From positions 1 to 53,150 of the forward strand of contig NZ_JAXUHN010000062.1 in NCBI RefSeq assembly GCF_035916875.1: 53,150 bases of DNA, given 5' to 3'. The notes under the pieces were generated by a model. That model was given only the letters and a program-made list of their open reading frames with translations, was not told the origin of the DNA and made no database searches. Every line of letters starts with the position of its first letter. Positions within the stretch are counted from its first letter, which is position 1. The translations under genes were made by a program, and so were the position numbers. Below are positions 7,631 to 17,291 of this stretch, in pieces. Source of the DNA: Methylomicrobium sp035916875. Its GTDB lineage: Bacteria; Pseudomonadota; Gammaproteobacteria; Methylococcales; Methylomonadaceae.

Positions 7631-8266
7631 ATGCAAAAATTGATAAAAAAATATGCGATATTCGGACTGCTCTTGTTCGGCCTGATGCCGATGGCCCAAG
7701 GTATGGCCGGCGGTTTGCAGGAGCCGCAACAGGTCATTCAAGGCATCTCGGATCAACTGCGTCAAAAACTGCAAAACAAAGCTTTTACCAGCAATTTTGC
7801 CCAAGTGACCCGCTTCGTCGACGGTGTGATTCAACCACATACCGATTTCAACGTGATCGCGCCATTGGTCCTCGGCAAACATTGGAAAACCGCGTCGCCG
7901 GACGAGCGCGAACGCTTCAAGAACGAATTCAGGACGATGCTGGTCCGGTCCTATTCCAGGGCCTTTGTTGAATATAACGACTGGACCCTGCGTTTCCAGC
8001 CGATCGAAGCGGGCGGCGACGCCAAGAAAGTCATCGTCAAATCGGAAGTCTTGCAGCCGGGACAGAACCCGGTGCAGGTCAATTACCGGATGTTTTTCGG
8101 CAGCGATGGTTGGAAAGTGTACGACATCATCATCGCGGGTGTAAGCCTGGTTACGAACTACCGTTCGAGCTTCAGCGAAGACATTCAGAAAAAAGGCTCG
8201 CTGGCCGCCCTGATCGACTCGCTGGCCAAGCGTAACGCCGAAGCGCTTAGCGGCAAAGGTTCCTGA
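7631..8266 (+). CDS. MlaC/HpnM-like phospholipid-binding periplasmic protein
   Basis: A 211-residue exported protein of the toluene tolerance Ttg2D/MlaC family. A signal peptide covers about residues 1-26 (hydrophobic AIFGLLLFGLMPMAQG). The mature part has the family pattern RxFxxEFRxMLVRSYSRAF near residue 95 and a following beta sheet region. MlaC shuttles phospholipid between outer and inner membrane complexes. In hopanoid producers the related HpnM does a similar job for hopanoids. No mlaABDEF or hpn genes are nearby, so it is a single gene here and its exact cargo is open. Confidence 0.85.
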   Translation: MQKLIKKYAIFGLLLFGLMPMAQGMAGGLQEPQQVIQGISDQLRQKLQNKAFTSNFAQVTRFVDGVIQPHTDFNVIAPLVLGKHWKTASPDERERFKNEFRTMLVRSYSRAFVEYNDWTLRFQPIEAGGDAKKVIVKSEVLQPGQNPVQVNYRMFFGSDGWKVYDIIIAGVSLVTNYRSSFSEDIQKKGSLAALIDSLAKRNAEALSGKGS

Positions 8267-8307
8267 ATCAATCGTCAGGGTGCTTCTGTCGGACACTGAC
8301 AAGTCAG

Positions 8308-8778
8308 TTATTGACTCTCGGTTTTTTTCGCCCTGATTTGCCGGGAGATGCGTGCCAATTCCAGATATTGCTTGCGCAGCAGGGCGAGTTCGTCCTCTTC
8401 CATTTCTTCCAGATCCAGCAATTCGTTGTTCGCGCCTTCAATGGCGCGAATCAGCTCATCCAGTTTGACCTGCAGCGCATCGGTATCGCGGTTTTGCGTG
8501 TGCTGAATCAGGAAAACCATTAAAAAGGTCACGATCGTGGTGGCGGTATTAATGATCAACTGCCAGGTATCGCTGAAGCCGAAAAGTGGACCGGTGATCA
8601 GCCAGGCCGCGATGACCAGAATCGCAATATTGAACGCGAGCGGTTTGCCTGTCAGTCGCGACCAAGCGCGCGCAAAACGGTCGAAACGAGCATTCCAATA
8701 AGCGGTTTTCTGAGGGGCGTCGGCTATCTGGCTGACCAAATCGCCGAGTTTGCTGACCAAGTCTTTTGCTTCGTTCAT
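8308..8778 (-). CDS. Low-affinity iron permease family protein
   Basis: A 156-residue inner-membrane protein of the iron permease family. After an amphipathic N-terminus with WNARFDRFARAWSRLTGKPLAF, two membrane helices follow (about 50-70 and 75-97), then the conserved HTQNRDTDALQVKLDELIRA and a charged C-terminal coiled coil (LLDLEEMEEDELALLRKQY). Bacterial members are named after a yeast low-affinity iron carrier but their transport activity is largely untested. It ends tail to tail with the MlaC-like gene. Confidence 0.85.
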   Translation of the reverse strand: MNEAKDLVSKLGDLVSQIADAPQKTAYWNARFDRFARAWSRLTGKPLAFNIAILVIAAWLITGPLFGFSDTWQLIINTATTIVTFLMVFLIQHTQNRDTDALQVKLDELIRAIEGANNELLDLEEMEEDELALLRKQYLELARISRQIRAKKTESQ

Positions 8779-9019
8779 CGCTATTCTTCCGGTGGTTGAT
8801 GGATATTGTCGCGGTTGAAATTAAGTTATAGTGGGAAGAGTCTGGGAAAGTTTCTTCTCTCCTTGGGACAAAGTTAGGATCGAGGGATTCAATTCAAGCC
8901 TATTGTCCTCGGCTAAATTCCGTTCAGGCGACCCACCAGACGTTGCCCTGCCTCTAGCATCCATGCCACGGTCCCTTTGGGTTGGAAGGCTAGCGCTTGC
9001 TATGTTTAAGGATTGCGAT

Positions 9020-9763
9020 TTACTGGCGGTAAATACATCCCGCCTTATCCAGTAAACGTTTCTGTGCGGCGAAATGCCGATCGATATAACCGAGCTCGAA
9101 ACGCTCGTAGCGGGTTTGCGCGGCCACCTGCTCGATCATTTCGGGCGCGAGCATGGCCAGCGGCTGGCCGGTGCCGAGCGCGAGCAACTGGGTTTGTGCG
9201 GCCCGCTCGACGAAATACAGATCGTCGAACGCCTGCGCTACGGTCGGCGCGGCGGTGATCACGCCGTGATTGCCCAGGAACAAGAGTTCCGCATCGCCGA
9301 GAATGCCGGCCATGCGCTCACCGACCGAGTCGGACAGCGCCACGCCGTCGTAATCGGTATCATAAGCGACCCGACCGTAAAATCGGCAGGTCGTATGCAG
9401 CGCCCATTCGAGGCGGCCGCCCCGGATCATCGTCAGCGCGGTCGCATGAGGCTGATGCGTATGCAACAACACCCGGGTCCTCGGAACCAGACGATGGATA
9501 GGGGCATGGATATGATGCGCCGACGCGGCCGGAGCACCGTCGCCGCGCACGACCTTGCCGTCGAAATCGCAGACGATCAGGTTCGAGGCGGTGACTTCGG
9601 AAAAATGCAGGCCGAAAGGATTGACCAGGAAATGTTGCTGGTCTGGCAGCACCGCGGAAAAATGATTTGCAATGCCTTCATGGAGATTGTTCGCGACCGC
9701 CAGATGAAAAGCGGCGGCCAGATCCACGCGCAGATTCCACTCCGCTTCGCTGACGTTCAACAT
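9020..9763 (-). CDS. Class II aldolase/adducin family protein
   Basis: A 247-residue protein of the family that includes fuculose-phosphate aldolase and adducin head domains. Metal-binding histidines are visible in HIHAPIHRLVP and LLHTHQPHATAL near residues 85-105, and a third in LFLGNHGVI. Stand-alone members are zinc-dependent aldolases or epimerases of sugar phosphates, or decarboxylases, but this one has no pathway neighbours to name a substrate. The ATG at 9763 has gagag as ribosome binding site. Confidence 0.88.
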   Translation of the reverse strand: MLNVSEAEWNLRVDLAAAFHLAVANNLHEGIANHFSAVLPDQQHFLVNPFGLHFSEVTASNLIVCDFDGKVVRGDGAPAASAHHIHAPIHRLVPRTRVLLHTHQPHATALTMIRGGRLEWALHTTCRFYGRVAYDTDYDGVALSDSVGERMAGILGDAELLFLGNHGVITAAPTVAQAFDDLYFVERAAQTQLLALGTGQPLAMLAPEMIEQVAAQTRYERFELGYIDRHFAAQKRLLDKAGCIYRQ

Positions 9764-9949
9764 GACTTATCTCTCGCTAAAAACCAAAAATCTCAAAGGC
9801 CTTTTTCGGAAAGATAAGTGAGCGGTAGGGCATTGTCAAGCAATCCAATTTCCCCGCTTAAGCTCGTTCCGCCATTCATGATCGCCGACTCATGCAAAAA
9901 TGCTATGCTATCGCTTGTTGGAACGCCATCAAAACGACGAGATTCGGTA

Positions 9950-10600
9950 ATGACAGAAACAATACCCTGTACCTTGATCGCTTGGGAAGAGGTTTACCGC
10001 TTGTGCCGCGAGCTGGCGCGGCGATTGCGCGCGGACAAAGTCCGAATCGACATGATCGTTGCGATTGCGAGAGGCGGGTATATTCCGGGACGCCTATTGT
10101 CCGACATGCTCGGCATTGCCGATCTGACCGCATTCAAGATCGAGCATTACCAGGGCGCGGCAAAACAGCAGGCAGCCTTTGTCAAATGCCCGCTGAATGC
10201 CGACATCAATGGACGTAACGTGCTGCTGGTCGACGATGTTTGCGACAGCGGCGATACCTTTGTCGTTGCGGTCGAGCATCTTCGTGAATCCGGCGTGGCC
10301 GCATCGATACACACGGCGGTCATGCAGCTCAAAACCGTATCCGATTTTGTGCCGGATTATTATGCCGAGATTCTCAATGAATGGCGATGGATCATCTATC
10401 CTTGGGCGGTCAATGAGGATCTGTCAAGTTTGATCAAAGCTATGCAACTCGATCATCGGAATCCTTTGAGATTGCAGCAGGAGTTTAGGATGCGTCATGA
10501 TATTGAAGTGACCCAATTGCAAATCGAAGATGCGTTATTGACCCTCGAAGACGATCAAACAAATAGCCCTGATACAAAAAGTTTTTCGATTCCTGAATGA
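9950..10600 (+). CDS. Phosphoribosyltransferase family protein
   Basis: A 216-residue type I phosphoribosyltransferase. The PRPP-binding loop VLLVDDVCDSGDT is near residue 89, after MIVAIARGGYIPGRLLSD, which forms the flexible substrate region. This layout is close to hypoxanthine/xanthine-type salvage enzymes. The protein extends about 60 residues past the core domain with an acidic tail. An open frame continues upstream to 9818, but the ATG at 9950 begins the conserved fold. Its stop overlaps the next start, suggesting translational coupling with the AMMECR1 gene. Confidence 0.88.
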   Translation: MTETIPCTLIAWEEVYRLCRELARRLRADKVRIDMIVAIARGGYIPGRLLSDMLGIADLTAFKIEHYQGAAKQQAAFVKCPLNADINGRNVLLVDDVCDSGDTFVVAVEHLRESGVAASIHTAVMQLKTVSDFVPDYYAEILNEWRWIIYPWAVNEDLSSLIKAMQLDHRNPLRLQQEFRMRHDIEVTQLQIEDALLTLEDDQTNSPDTKSFSIPE

Positions 10601-11166
10601 GGCAAGATGTGAAAATGAATAAAGAACATCAACGATGCCTGCTCGATTTGGCGAAAAAATCAATCCTGCGCGGTCTGCAAACCGGCAAGCCGTTAGCTGT
10701 CGATTTGGCCGGTTTGCCGCAGGAACTGCTGGATGTGCGCGCGACCTTTGTGACCTTGCATAAACAGGGTGAACTCAGAGGCTGTATCGGCATGTTGAAG
10801 GCCGTGCGGCCGTTGGCCCAGGATATTGCCGAAAATGCCTTTGCCGCGGCGTTTCGGGATCACCGCTTTCCGCCGCTGACGGCCGAGGAATTTGAGCAAT
10901 TGGAAATTCATCTTTCGATTCTGACGACGCCCGAACCGATCGCCTTCCGTTCGGAGGAAGATTTACTCGCGCAACTACGGCCTGGCGTGGACGGCATGAT
11001 TATCGAGGAAGGCGCGCGGCGCGGGACCTTTTTGCCTGCGGTTTGGGAAACTTTGCCGACTCCGAAACAGTTTCTCCGGCATTTGAAGCAAAAGGCGGGG
11101 CTGCCGGCGGATTATTGGTCGGATACGTTAAAGTTTTATCGCTATCAGGCCGAAGGGATCGGCTGA
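10597..11166 (+). CDS. AMMECR1 domain protein (AmmeMemoRadiSam system protein A type)
   Basis: A 189-residue AMMECR1-domain protein. The diagnostic LRGCIGMLKAV sits near residue 60, followed by AFRDHRFPPLT and LEIHLSILT. The AMMECR1 core is conserved from archaea to animals, and its chemistry is not known. In many prokaryotes it occurs with a Memo protein and a radical SAM enzyme, but neither is here. The first ATG overlaps the stop of the phosphoribosyltransferase; a second ATG at 10615 is also possible. Confidence 0.9.
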   Translation: MRQDVKMNKEHQRCLLDLAKKSILRGLQTGKPLAVDLAGLPQELLDVRATFVTLHKQGELRGCIGMLKAVRPLAQDIAENAFAAAFRDHRFPPLTAEEFEQLEIHLSILTTPEPIAFRSEEDLLAQLRPGVDGMIIEEGARRGTFLPAVWETLPTPKQFLRHLKQKAGLPADYWSDTLKFYRYQAEGIG

Positions 11167-11224
11167 TTATCATTTAGAGAGGGTGCGTACCCTGCGATAA
11201 AGGAAATCCAAGCGGCATTGACGC

Positions 11225-12157
11225 TCATCCCGCCGGCAAAAACCATGCGTTTCTAATTTCGCCATGCACTTGATCGAGCGCGATTTGCACCTGATCGATA
11301 AAGTTGTGCAGCGGCGCGCATTTCATTTTTTCAACCTGGGTCGACAGAATTTTGGTTTTGATTTCATACAATATTCGGACCGCCGGCTCGTGTTTCGGCA
11401 GCGTCTTGAGGCTGCGTTCGATGTTGCACAGGTTGTGCCGGATCGAACGCGGAAAATCCTGGCTTTGGAATAAAAAGATCAGCACGTCGCCGCGGCGAAC
11501 CCGGGCCTGCATGCTGCGGCGGTACATTTGATACGCGCTGAGCGATCTTAACAGGCTGACCCATTGTATCGTTTCGAACGGCGGCAATTCGGAGGATTCC
11601 AGCGGCAAAAGACTGTCCGTGCGCACATCGATGATGCGCGTGGTCATGTCTGCCCGTTCGATATTACGTCCGAGCAACAGGAAATGATAGCCCTGGTCGT
11701 GATTCATCGTACCTGCGAGCAGTCCGTTCAAGGTTTGCGAAGTCAGGATGATCCGTTTCAGATATTCGTGGCGGCCGCGTTTGGACAGGCCTTCGTCGAG
11801 TTGCTCGCCGGCATCGAGATGGTGCTTGTTGATCAGCTCCCAGGCTTCGCGCGGCAGGTAGTCGCGGATCGTGCGCCCATTTTCGCGGGCCGCGCGCAAC
11901 GAACTGAGGATGGAACTGGGATTTTTCTCGCAGCCGATCATGAATTTTACGACCTCATTTTCGCTGTAGTCTGGGTGTTGCCGTTCAAAGCGCTCGCGTG
12001 CGCCGGCCATTGCGATCAAGGGCTCCCAGGCCGGCGTGATTCCGCGCGGCAGGTCGAGATGCAAAGTGGCGTTAGCGGCCAACAGACGGGCGGTATTTTC
12101 GGCGCGTTCCAAATAACGCGCCAGCCAGTAAATATTTTCGGCGACTCGCGATAACAT
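11225..12157 (-). CDS. Alpha-E domain protein of the Anbu/ATP-grasp cluster
   Basis: A 310-residue all-helical protein with the typical alpha-E start MLSRVAENIYWLARYLERAEN, followed by conserved RxLR and acidic helices (DAGEQLDEGLSKRGRHEYL). The domain is known almost only from operons with circularly permuted ATP-grasp enzymes and transglutaminases, where it is thought to be a partner of peptide-bond forming enzymes. It starts 3 bases after the ATP-grasp gene ends, so the two are surely cotranscribed. Confidence 0.92.
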   Translation of the reverse strand: MLSRVAENIYWLARYLERAENTARLLAANATLHLDLPRGITPAWEPLIAMAGARERFERQHPDYSENEVVKFMIGCEKNPSSILSSLRAARENGRTIRDYLPREAWELINKHHLDAGEQLDEGLSKRGRHEYLKRIILTSQTLNGLLAGTMNHDQGYHFLLLGRNIERADMTTRIIDVRTDSLLPLESSELPPFETIQWVSLLRSLSAYQMYRRSMQARVRRGDVLIFLFQSQDFPRSIRHNLCNIERSLKTLPKHEPAVRILYEIKTKILSTQVEKMKCAPLHNFIDQVQIALDQVHGEIRNAWFLPAG

Positions 12158-12160
12158 CTT

Positions 12161-13621
12161 TCACTCCTTACCGATTGGTACGATCCAGGTATCCTTGCTG
12201 CCGCCGCCTTGCGACGAGTTGACGACCAGCGACCCCTTTCTAAGCGCCACCCGAGTTAGGCCGCCCATTGTGACTTGCTGTTGTTCCGCGCTCAAAATGA
12301 ACGGGCGCAGATCGACATGGCGCGGCTCCATGTGCTTTTCGATGATGGTCGGCACGGTCGAAAGTCCGAGCACCGGTTGTGCGATGTAGTTGCGCGGGTC
12401 TTCTTTCAGGCGCTTGGCGAACTCCTCGCGTTCTTCCTTGGTCGAGGCGCTGCCGACCAGCATGCCGTAGCCGCCCGATTCGTTGGCGGGCTTGACGACC
12501 CGGTTTTCCAGATTGGCCAGCGTATCGGCGAGCGCCTCGGGCTCCATGCAACGCCAGGTCGGCACATTCGGCAGGATCGGTTTTTCGCCGAGATAAAATT
12601 CGATGATGTCGGGCACATACGAATAGACCACCTTGTCGTCGGCCACGCCCGCGCCGGGCGCATTGGCGAGCGCGACCTTGCCGGCTTTCCAGGCGCGCAA
12701 GAGGCCGGGCACGCCGAGCATCGAATCGGGGTGAAAGGCTTCCGGATCGAGAAACAGGTCATCGACGCGCCGATAGATCACATCGACCCGGGCCGGGCCG
12801 CCGACCGTGCGCATGTACACGCAGTCGTCGTTATCGACGTAGAGGTCGCGGCCCTCGACCAGTTCGCAGCCCATCTGCTGGGCGAGGTAGCTGTGTTCGA
12901 AATAGGCTGAGTTGTAGATGCCGGGGGTCAGTACGACCATTTCCGGATATTCGAGGTCACGAGGCGATAGCGCGGCCAGCGTGTCGTATAGCTGTGACGG
13001 ATAGTCATCCACCGGCAGCGGCGCATAGTTTTCGAACAATTCCGGGAATACGCGTTTGGTGACCAGGCGGTTCTCGAGCATGTACGAAACGCCGGACGGA
13101 ACCCGCAGATTGTCTTCGAGTACATAAACCGTGCCGTCCCGATCGCGCACCAAATCGGAGCCGCAAATGTGCGCCCACACCCCGAAACGGGGCGACATGC
13201 CGACGCACTGCGGGCGGAAGTTGCTCGAACTGGCGAGGATTTCCCTGGGTATTATGCCGGCCTTGATGACTTCCTGGTCGTGGTAGAGGTCGTCGATGAA
13301 GCGGTTCAGCGCGACTACGCGCTGTTTGAGTCCTTTTTCAATCCTATCCCATTCGGTTTTTACGATGATGCGCGGCACGATATCGAACGGCCACGTGCGG
13401 TCTATCGCGTCCTGTTTTTCGTCCGAATAAACGGTAAAGGTGATGCCCATTTCCTTGATCGCGAGATCGGCGGCGGCTTGCCGCGACGCCAAGTCGTCCG
13501 CGTCCATGCCGGCCAGCAACCGGGCCAGTTGTTCGCCATGAGGTCGGGGTCGGCCCTCTGTGTCGATCAGTTCGTCCCAGATCTTTTCGGCTTCGTAAGT
13601 TTTCCAATCGATGTTTTTCAT
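12161..13621 (-). CDS. Circularly permuted ATP-grasp type 2 protein
   Basis: A 486-residue protein of the circularly permuted ATP-grasp family. Signature segments are IIVKTEWDRIEKGLKQRV (about 85-105), VLEDNLRVPSGVSYMLENR (about 168-186) and VVKPANESGGYGM near residue 385, which supplies nucleotide and metal ligands. ATP-grasp enzymes join a carboxylate to an amine via an acyl phosphate; these members are predicted to make or attach small peptides. The gene lies between the transglutaminase and alpha-E genes in one minus-strand unit. Confidence 0.93.
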   Translation of the reverse strand: MKNIDWKTYEAEKIWDELIDTEGRPRPHGEQLARLLAGMDADDLASRQAAADLAIKEMGITFTVYSDEKQDAIDRTWPFDIVPRIIVKTEWDRIEKGLKQRVVALNRFIDDLYHDQEVIKAGIIPREILASSSNFRPQCVGMSPRFGVWAHICGSDLVRDRDGTVYVLEDNLRVPSGVSYMLENRLVTKRVFPELFENYAPLPVDDYPSQLYDTLAALSPRDLEYPEMVVLTPGIYNSAYFEHSYLAQQMGCELVEGRDLYVDNDDCVYMRTVGGPARVDVIYRRVDDLFLDPEAFHPDSMLGVPGLLRAWKAGKVALANAPGAGVADDKVVYSYVPDIIEFYLGEKPILPNVPTWRCMEPEALADTLANLENRVVKPANESGGYGMLVGSASTKEEREEFAKRLKEDPRNYIAQPVLGLSTVPTIIEKHMEPRHVDLRPFILSAEQQQVTMGGLTRVALRKGSLVVNSSQGGGSKDTWIVPIGKE

Positions 13622-13739
13622 GTGCCACTCCTCGCTGTTGACTGTCCTGTGTCTAGGTAATTTTCGTCAATGCCGTCATCGCGAAATTCATTCCAAGGTG
13701 GTGGATACGAGTCGTTTACCCACCTTTAACTCAATTGCC

Positions 13740-16700
13740 TTACGTTCTCAAATCGAGCGTATAAGGGCATTCGTTATTGACTTCCTCGCGCGGCGCGGCG
13801 ATCGGTCCCGGCGTATGTCCATGCGCCCAAAACCGGGCCAGCCGACGGGCTTCCGCTTCGTTCGCGTTGACCGGAAACGTTTCGTAATTGCGGCCCGCCG
13901 GATGCGCGACATGATAGGTGCAGCCTCCAAGCGCAATGCGGTTCCAGGTATCGATCAAATCGAACACCAACGGCGCATGGCTCGGAATCGTCGGATGCAA
14001 ACCGGACGACGGCTGCCATGCTTTGTAACGCACCCCGGCGACCCATTCGTCGCGACGTTCGGTGCGGCGGAGCGGTACCCGGCGGCCGTTGCAGGTCACC
14101 ACATGGCGGCCTTCGGTCAAGCCCCTCGCCTTGATTTCGAGCCGTTCGACCGACGAATCGACGAAGCGGGAAGTGCCTTGCGCGCTGACTTCCTCGCCGA
14201 GCACATGCCAGGGTTCGATCGCAAGCCGTAAGGATAATTCGGCATCGCCTATTTGCACCGAGCCGTAATGCGGAAAACGAAATTCCAAAAACGGCGCCAG
14301 CCAATCCTTATCCAATGCATAGCCCCAGTGCTGCATCGTGTCGGTCACATCCTTCAAGTCGCTTGCGACAAAATGAGGCAATAAAAAGCGATCGTGCAGT
14401 TCGGTGCCCCAGCGTACCGGCTCGAATTCGTAGGGATGGTCCCAAAAACGTGCAACTAATGAACGAAGAAGCAACATTTGTACCAGGCTCATTTGATGAT
14501 GCGGAGGCATCTCGAAGGCTCGGAATTCGACCAGACCGAGACGGCCCGTCGGACTGTCCGGCGAATAGAGTTTGTCGATACAGAATTCGGCGCGGTGCGT
14601 GTTCCCTGTCATGTCGGTCAAGAGGTTGCGCAGCACCCGATCGACCAGCCAAGGGCTCGGCGTGTCGCTTTGTGAGAGTTGCTTGAACGCGATCGACAGT
14701 TCGTAAAGCGATTCGTCGCGGGCCTCGTCGACGCGCGGCGCTTGCGAGGTCGGGCCGACGAACAGACCCGAAAACAGGTACGACAGGCCGGGATGATGCT
14801 GCCAAAATCGCAGCAGACTGGATAACAGATGAGGACGGCGCAATAGCGGCGAATCGGCGGCGGTATGGCCGCCCAGGGTCACGTGATTGCCGCCGCCGGT
14901 GCCGGTATGGCGGCCGTCGAGCATGAATTTTTCGGCGCCTAGACGCGCGAGACGGGCTTCTTCGTACAGGCTTTCGGTCAGCGCTGACAAGCCCTCCCAA
15001 TCGGCCGAGGGCGGCACATTGACTTCGATCACGCCGGGGTCCGGGGTAATGTTGAAACGCTTCAAGCGTTCGTCGCGCGGCGGCTCGTAGCCTTCCAGCA
15101 GAACGGGAATGTTCAGGTCGGCGGCAGTGTTTTCGACCGCTGCGATCAGGCGCAGCCAATGGGCAAGATCGGTCAACGGCGGTAAAAATACATGCAGCCG
15201 GTTGTCGCGCATTTCGACGCAGAGAGCGGTGCGGATCAGGTGACGCTCCCAATCTTCGCGGCTTGCGTCGGCAAAGCCTTGTTCGTTGATGTACGGATGC
15301 GGTGCGGTCGCACCAATGCGGTGCGTATAACGGCGCTGCAATTCACTGTGATCGGAGGGCAATGGCGTTTTCGGCGCGAAAGGATCGAGCGGAATCAATT
15401 GTTGGCGCAAGGCATCTGGCTCCCATAACAGACTGTCCAGCGGCAGCCGGTAACCCATCGGCGAATCGCCGGGCAGCAGAAACATGTGCTCGCGGCGGAA
15501 TTTCCAGCGCGACGAATGCCAGCCGTGCCTTTGGTAATCCCAGGCGATCGGCAGCACGTGGCCGACGACATGATCCAGCCCCTGCTCGAATAACTTGCGC
15601 AGGCGCGCGCGCTCAATCGGATCGCGCAGTTTCGAATCGAACACATCGACATTCGCCGGCAGGTTGCCTTCCTTCCAGAGATAATAGATGCCGTCTTCGA
15701 AACCGGGCATCGCATGATCGCTCGGCACTCCCAGACAGCCTGCAAGGCGGCTGATGAAGCGTCCGGACAAATTGGTTTGCGACTGGATGCGATCCTGGTA
15801 GGACGCGAGCAAGGCCGGATTACGCCAGACCGGCGTGCCGTCGGCGCGCCAGAACACCCCCAGCGCCCAGCGCGGCAGTTGCTCGCCGGGATACCATTTG
15901 CCTTGGCCGTGGTGCATCACGCCGCCCTCTGCCCAGCGATGATAGAGGCGGCGCAGCAAGTCCTCGGCGCGTTCGCGCTTATGTTCACCGAGCGCCTCGG
16001 TGTTCCATTGCGGCGAATCCATGTCGTCGATCGAGACGAAAGTCGGCTCCCCGCCCTGCGTTAACCGTACATCATTCCGCTTTAACAGCGCATCGACTTC
16101 GCCGCCCAACTGCTGAATCTTTGCCCATTGTTCAGTGCTGTAGGGCTTGGTGACGCGCGGATCTTCATGAGTGCGGGTCACCTTGTTTTCAAAATGAAAA
16201 GTCACTTCGCATTTGTCGACCGCGCCGGTAATCGGCGCCGCGCTGACCGGATCGGGCGTGCAGGACAACGGGATATGGCCTTCGCCGGCGAGCAGGCCGG
16301 ACGTCGGATCGACGCCGACCCAGCCCGCGCCGGGCAGATACACTTCGGTCCAGGCATGCAGGTCGGTAAAATCCTGTTCCGGCCCGGAAGGTCCGTCCAA
16401 GCTCTTCTGATCGGCGGTCAACTGCACCAGATAGCCCGACACGAAGCGCGCGGCCAACCCCAGATGGCGCATGATCTGCACCAACAGCCAGGCGCTGTCG
16501 CGGCAGGAGCCGATGCCGACTTTGAGCGTTTCCTCGCAGGACTGGATGCCGGGCTCCAAGCGCAGCGTATAGCCGATATCCTTTTGCAGCCTGCTATTCA
16601 ACGCGACGAGGAAATTGACAGTATTGTCCGGCCGTTTGGGTACGGCTTGCAGCCATTTTTGCAACAGCGGCCCCGATTCCTTGATTTCGAAATAGGGTGC

Positions 16701-17042
16701 CAGCTCCTTGGCCAACTGGGTTTCGTACTTAAACGGAAAGCTGTCGGCATATTCCTCGATGAAAAAATCGAACGGGTTGATGGTGACCAGTTCGGCGACC
16801 AGATCGACCTCGACCGACAGTTTTTGTGTAGTTTCGGGAAATACATAGCGGGCGACATAATTGCCGAAAGGGTCTTGCTGCCAGTTTACGAAATGCTTGC
16901 CCGGCTCGACCTTCAGCGAATAATGATGCACCGGGGTGCGCGTATGCGGCGCGGGGCGCAAGCGGACCAGATGCGGCGACAGCGTCACCGGGCGGTCGTA
17001 TTCGTAAACGGTGAGATGATGGATCGCAACGACTAGAGACAT
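13740..17042 (-). CDS. Transglutaminase-like protease fused to DUF2126
   Basis: A 1,100-residue two-part protein. The N-terminal transglutaminase part (residues 1-270) has a beta-rich N-domain and the catalytic triad Cys180 (GIGSCRDSAWLL), His229 (DLHAWTEVYL) and Asp245 (VGVDPTSG). The rest is DUF2126, which includes RLTQGGEPTFVS, DGRHTGTGGGNHVTLGG and PFLEFRFPHYG. This C-terminal part has the conserved glutamates and histidines of a glutamine-synthetase-like ligase, as proposed for the family. An upstream in-frame start at 17081 exists, but MSLVVAIHHLTVYEY is where homologues begin. It heads the minus-strand unit and faces the Anbu gene across 249 bases. Confidence 0.93.
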   Translation of the reverse strand: MSLVVAIHHLTVYEYDRPVTLSPHLVRLRPAPHTRTPVHHYSLKVEPGKHFVNWQQDPFGNYVARYVFPETTQKLSVEVDLVAELVTINPFDFFIEEYADSFPFKYETQLAKELAPYFEIKESGPLLQKWLQAVPKRPDNTVNFLVALNSRLQKDIGYTLRLEPGIQSCEETLKVGIGSCRDSAWLLVQIMRHLGLAARFVSGYLVQLTADQKSLDGPSGPEQDFTDLHAWTEVYLPGAGWVGVDPTSGLLAGEGHIPLSCTPDPVSAAPITGAVDKCEVTFHFENKVTRTHEDPRVTKPYSTEQWAKIQQLGGEVDALLKRNDVRLTQGGEPTFVSIDDMDSPQWNTEALGEHKRERAEDLLRRLYHRWAEGGVMHHGQGKWYPGEQLPRWALGVFWRADGTPVWRNPALLASYQDRIQSQTNLSGRFISRLAGCLGVPSDHAMPGFEDGIYYLWKEGNLPANVDVFDSKLRDPIERARLRKLFEQGLDHVVGHVLPIAWDYQRHGWHSSRWKFRREHMFLLPGDSPMGYRLPLDSLLWEPDALRQQLIPLDPFAPKTPLPSDHSELQRRYTHRIGATAPHPYINEQGFADASREDWERHLIRTALCVEMRDNRLHVFLPPLTDLAHWLRLIAAVENTAADLNIPVLLEGYEPPRDERLKRFNITPDPGVIEVNVPPSADWEGLSALTESLYEEARLARLGAEKFMLDGRHTGTGGGNHVTLGGHTAADSPLLRRPHLLSSLLRFWQHHPGLSYLFSGLFVGPTSQAPRVDEARDESLYELSIAFKQLSQSDTPSPWLVDRVLRNLLTDMTGNTHRAEFCIDKLYSPDSPTGRLGLVEFRAFEMPPHHQMSLVQMLLLRSLVARFWDHPYEFEPVRWGTELHDRFLLPHFVASDLKDVTDTMQHWGYALDKDWLAPFLEFRFPHYGSVQIGDAELSLRLAIEPWHVLGEEVSAQGTSRFVDSSVERLEIKARGLTEGRHVVTCNGRRVPLRRTERRDEWVAGVRYKAWQPSSGLHPTIPSHAPLVFDLIDTWNRIALGGCTYHVAHPAGRNYETFPVNANEAEARRLARFWAHGHTPGPIAAPREEVNNECPYTLDLRT

Positions 17043-17291
17043 GGGCGTGCTCGGTAGGAAGGTGTGTTGAAAAATCGGCAAGAGTCAAACTTGGCATCCA
17101 CGCTCTGCTTACCGTTATGGAAAATTACCAAGCAATAATTGCACCAGCTTTAGGCAGCTCGCGCGCCGGTATAAAATAATCAGCCTACCTCAATTGGAAG
17201 ACATCATGGTGACAGGAAAAAAGTCGCTTTAAATTACGGCATCTTCTAAAATGATGATGTTTGATTTTCAAGATATTCCAGGGTGGTTGCA

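Noticed and set aside
8831..9055. Open frame between the iron permease family and class II aldolase genes
   Set aside because: It overlaps the end of the aldolase gene, starts without a ribosome binding site and resembles no protein.
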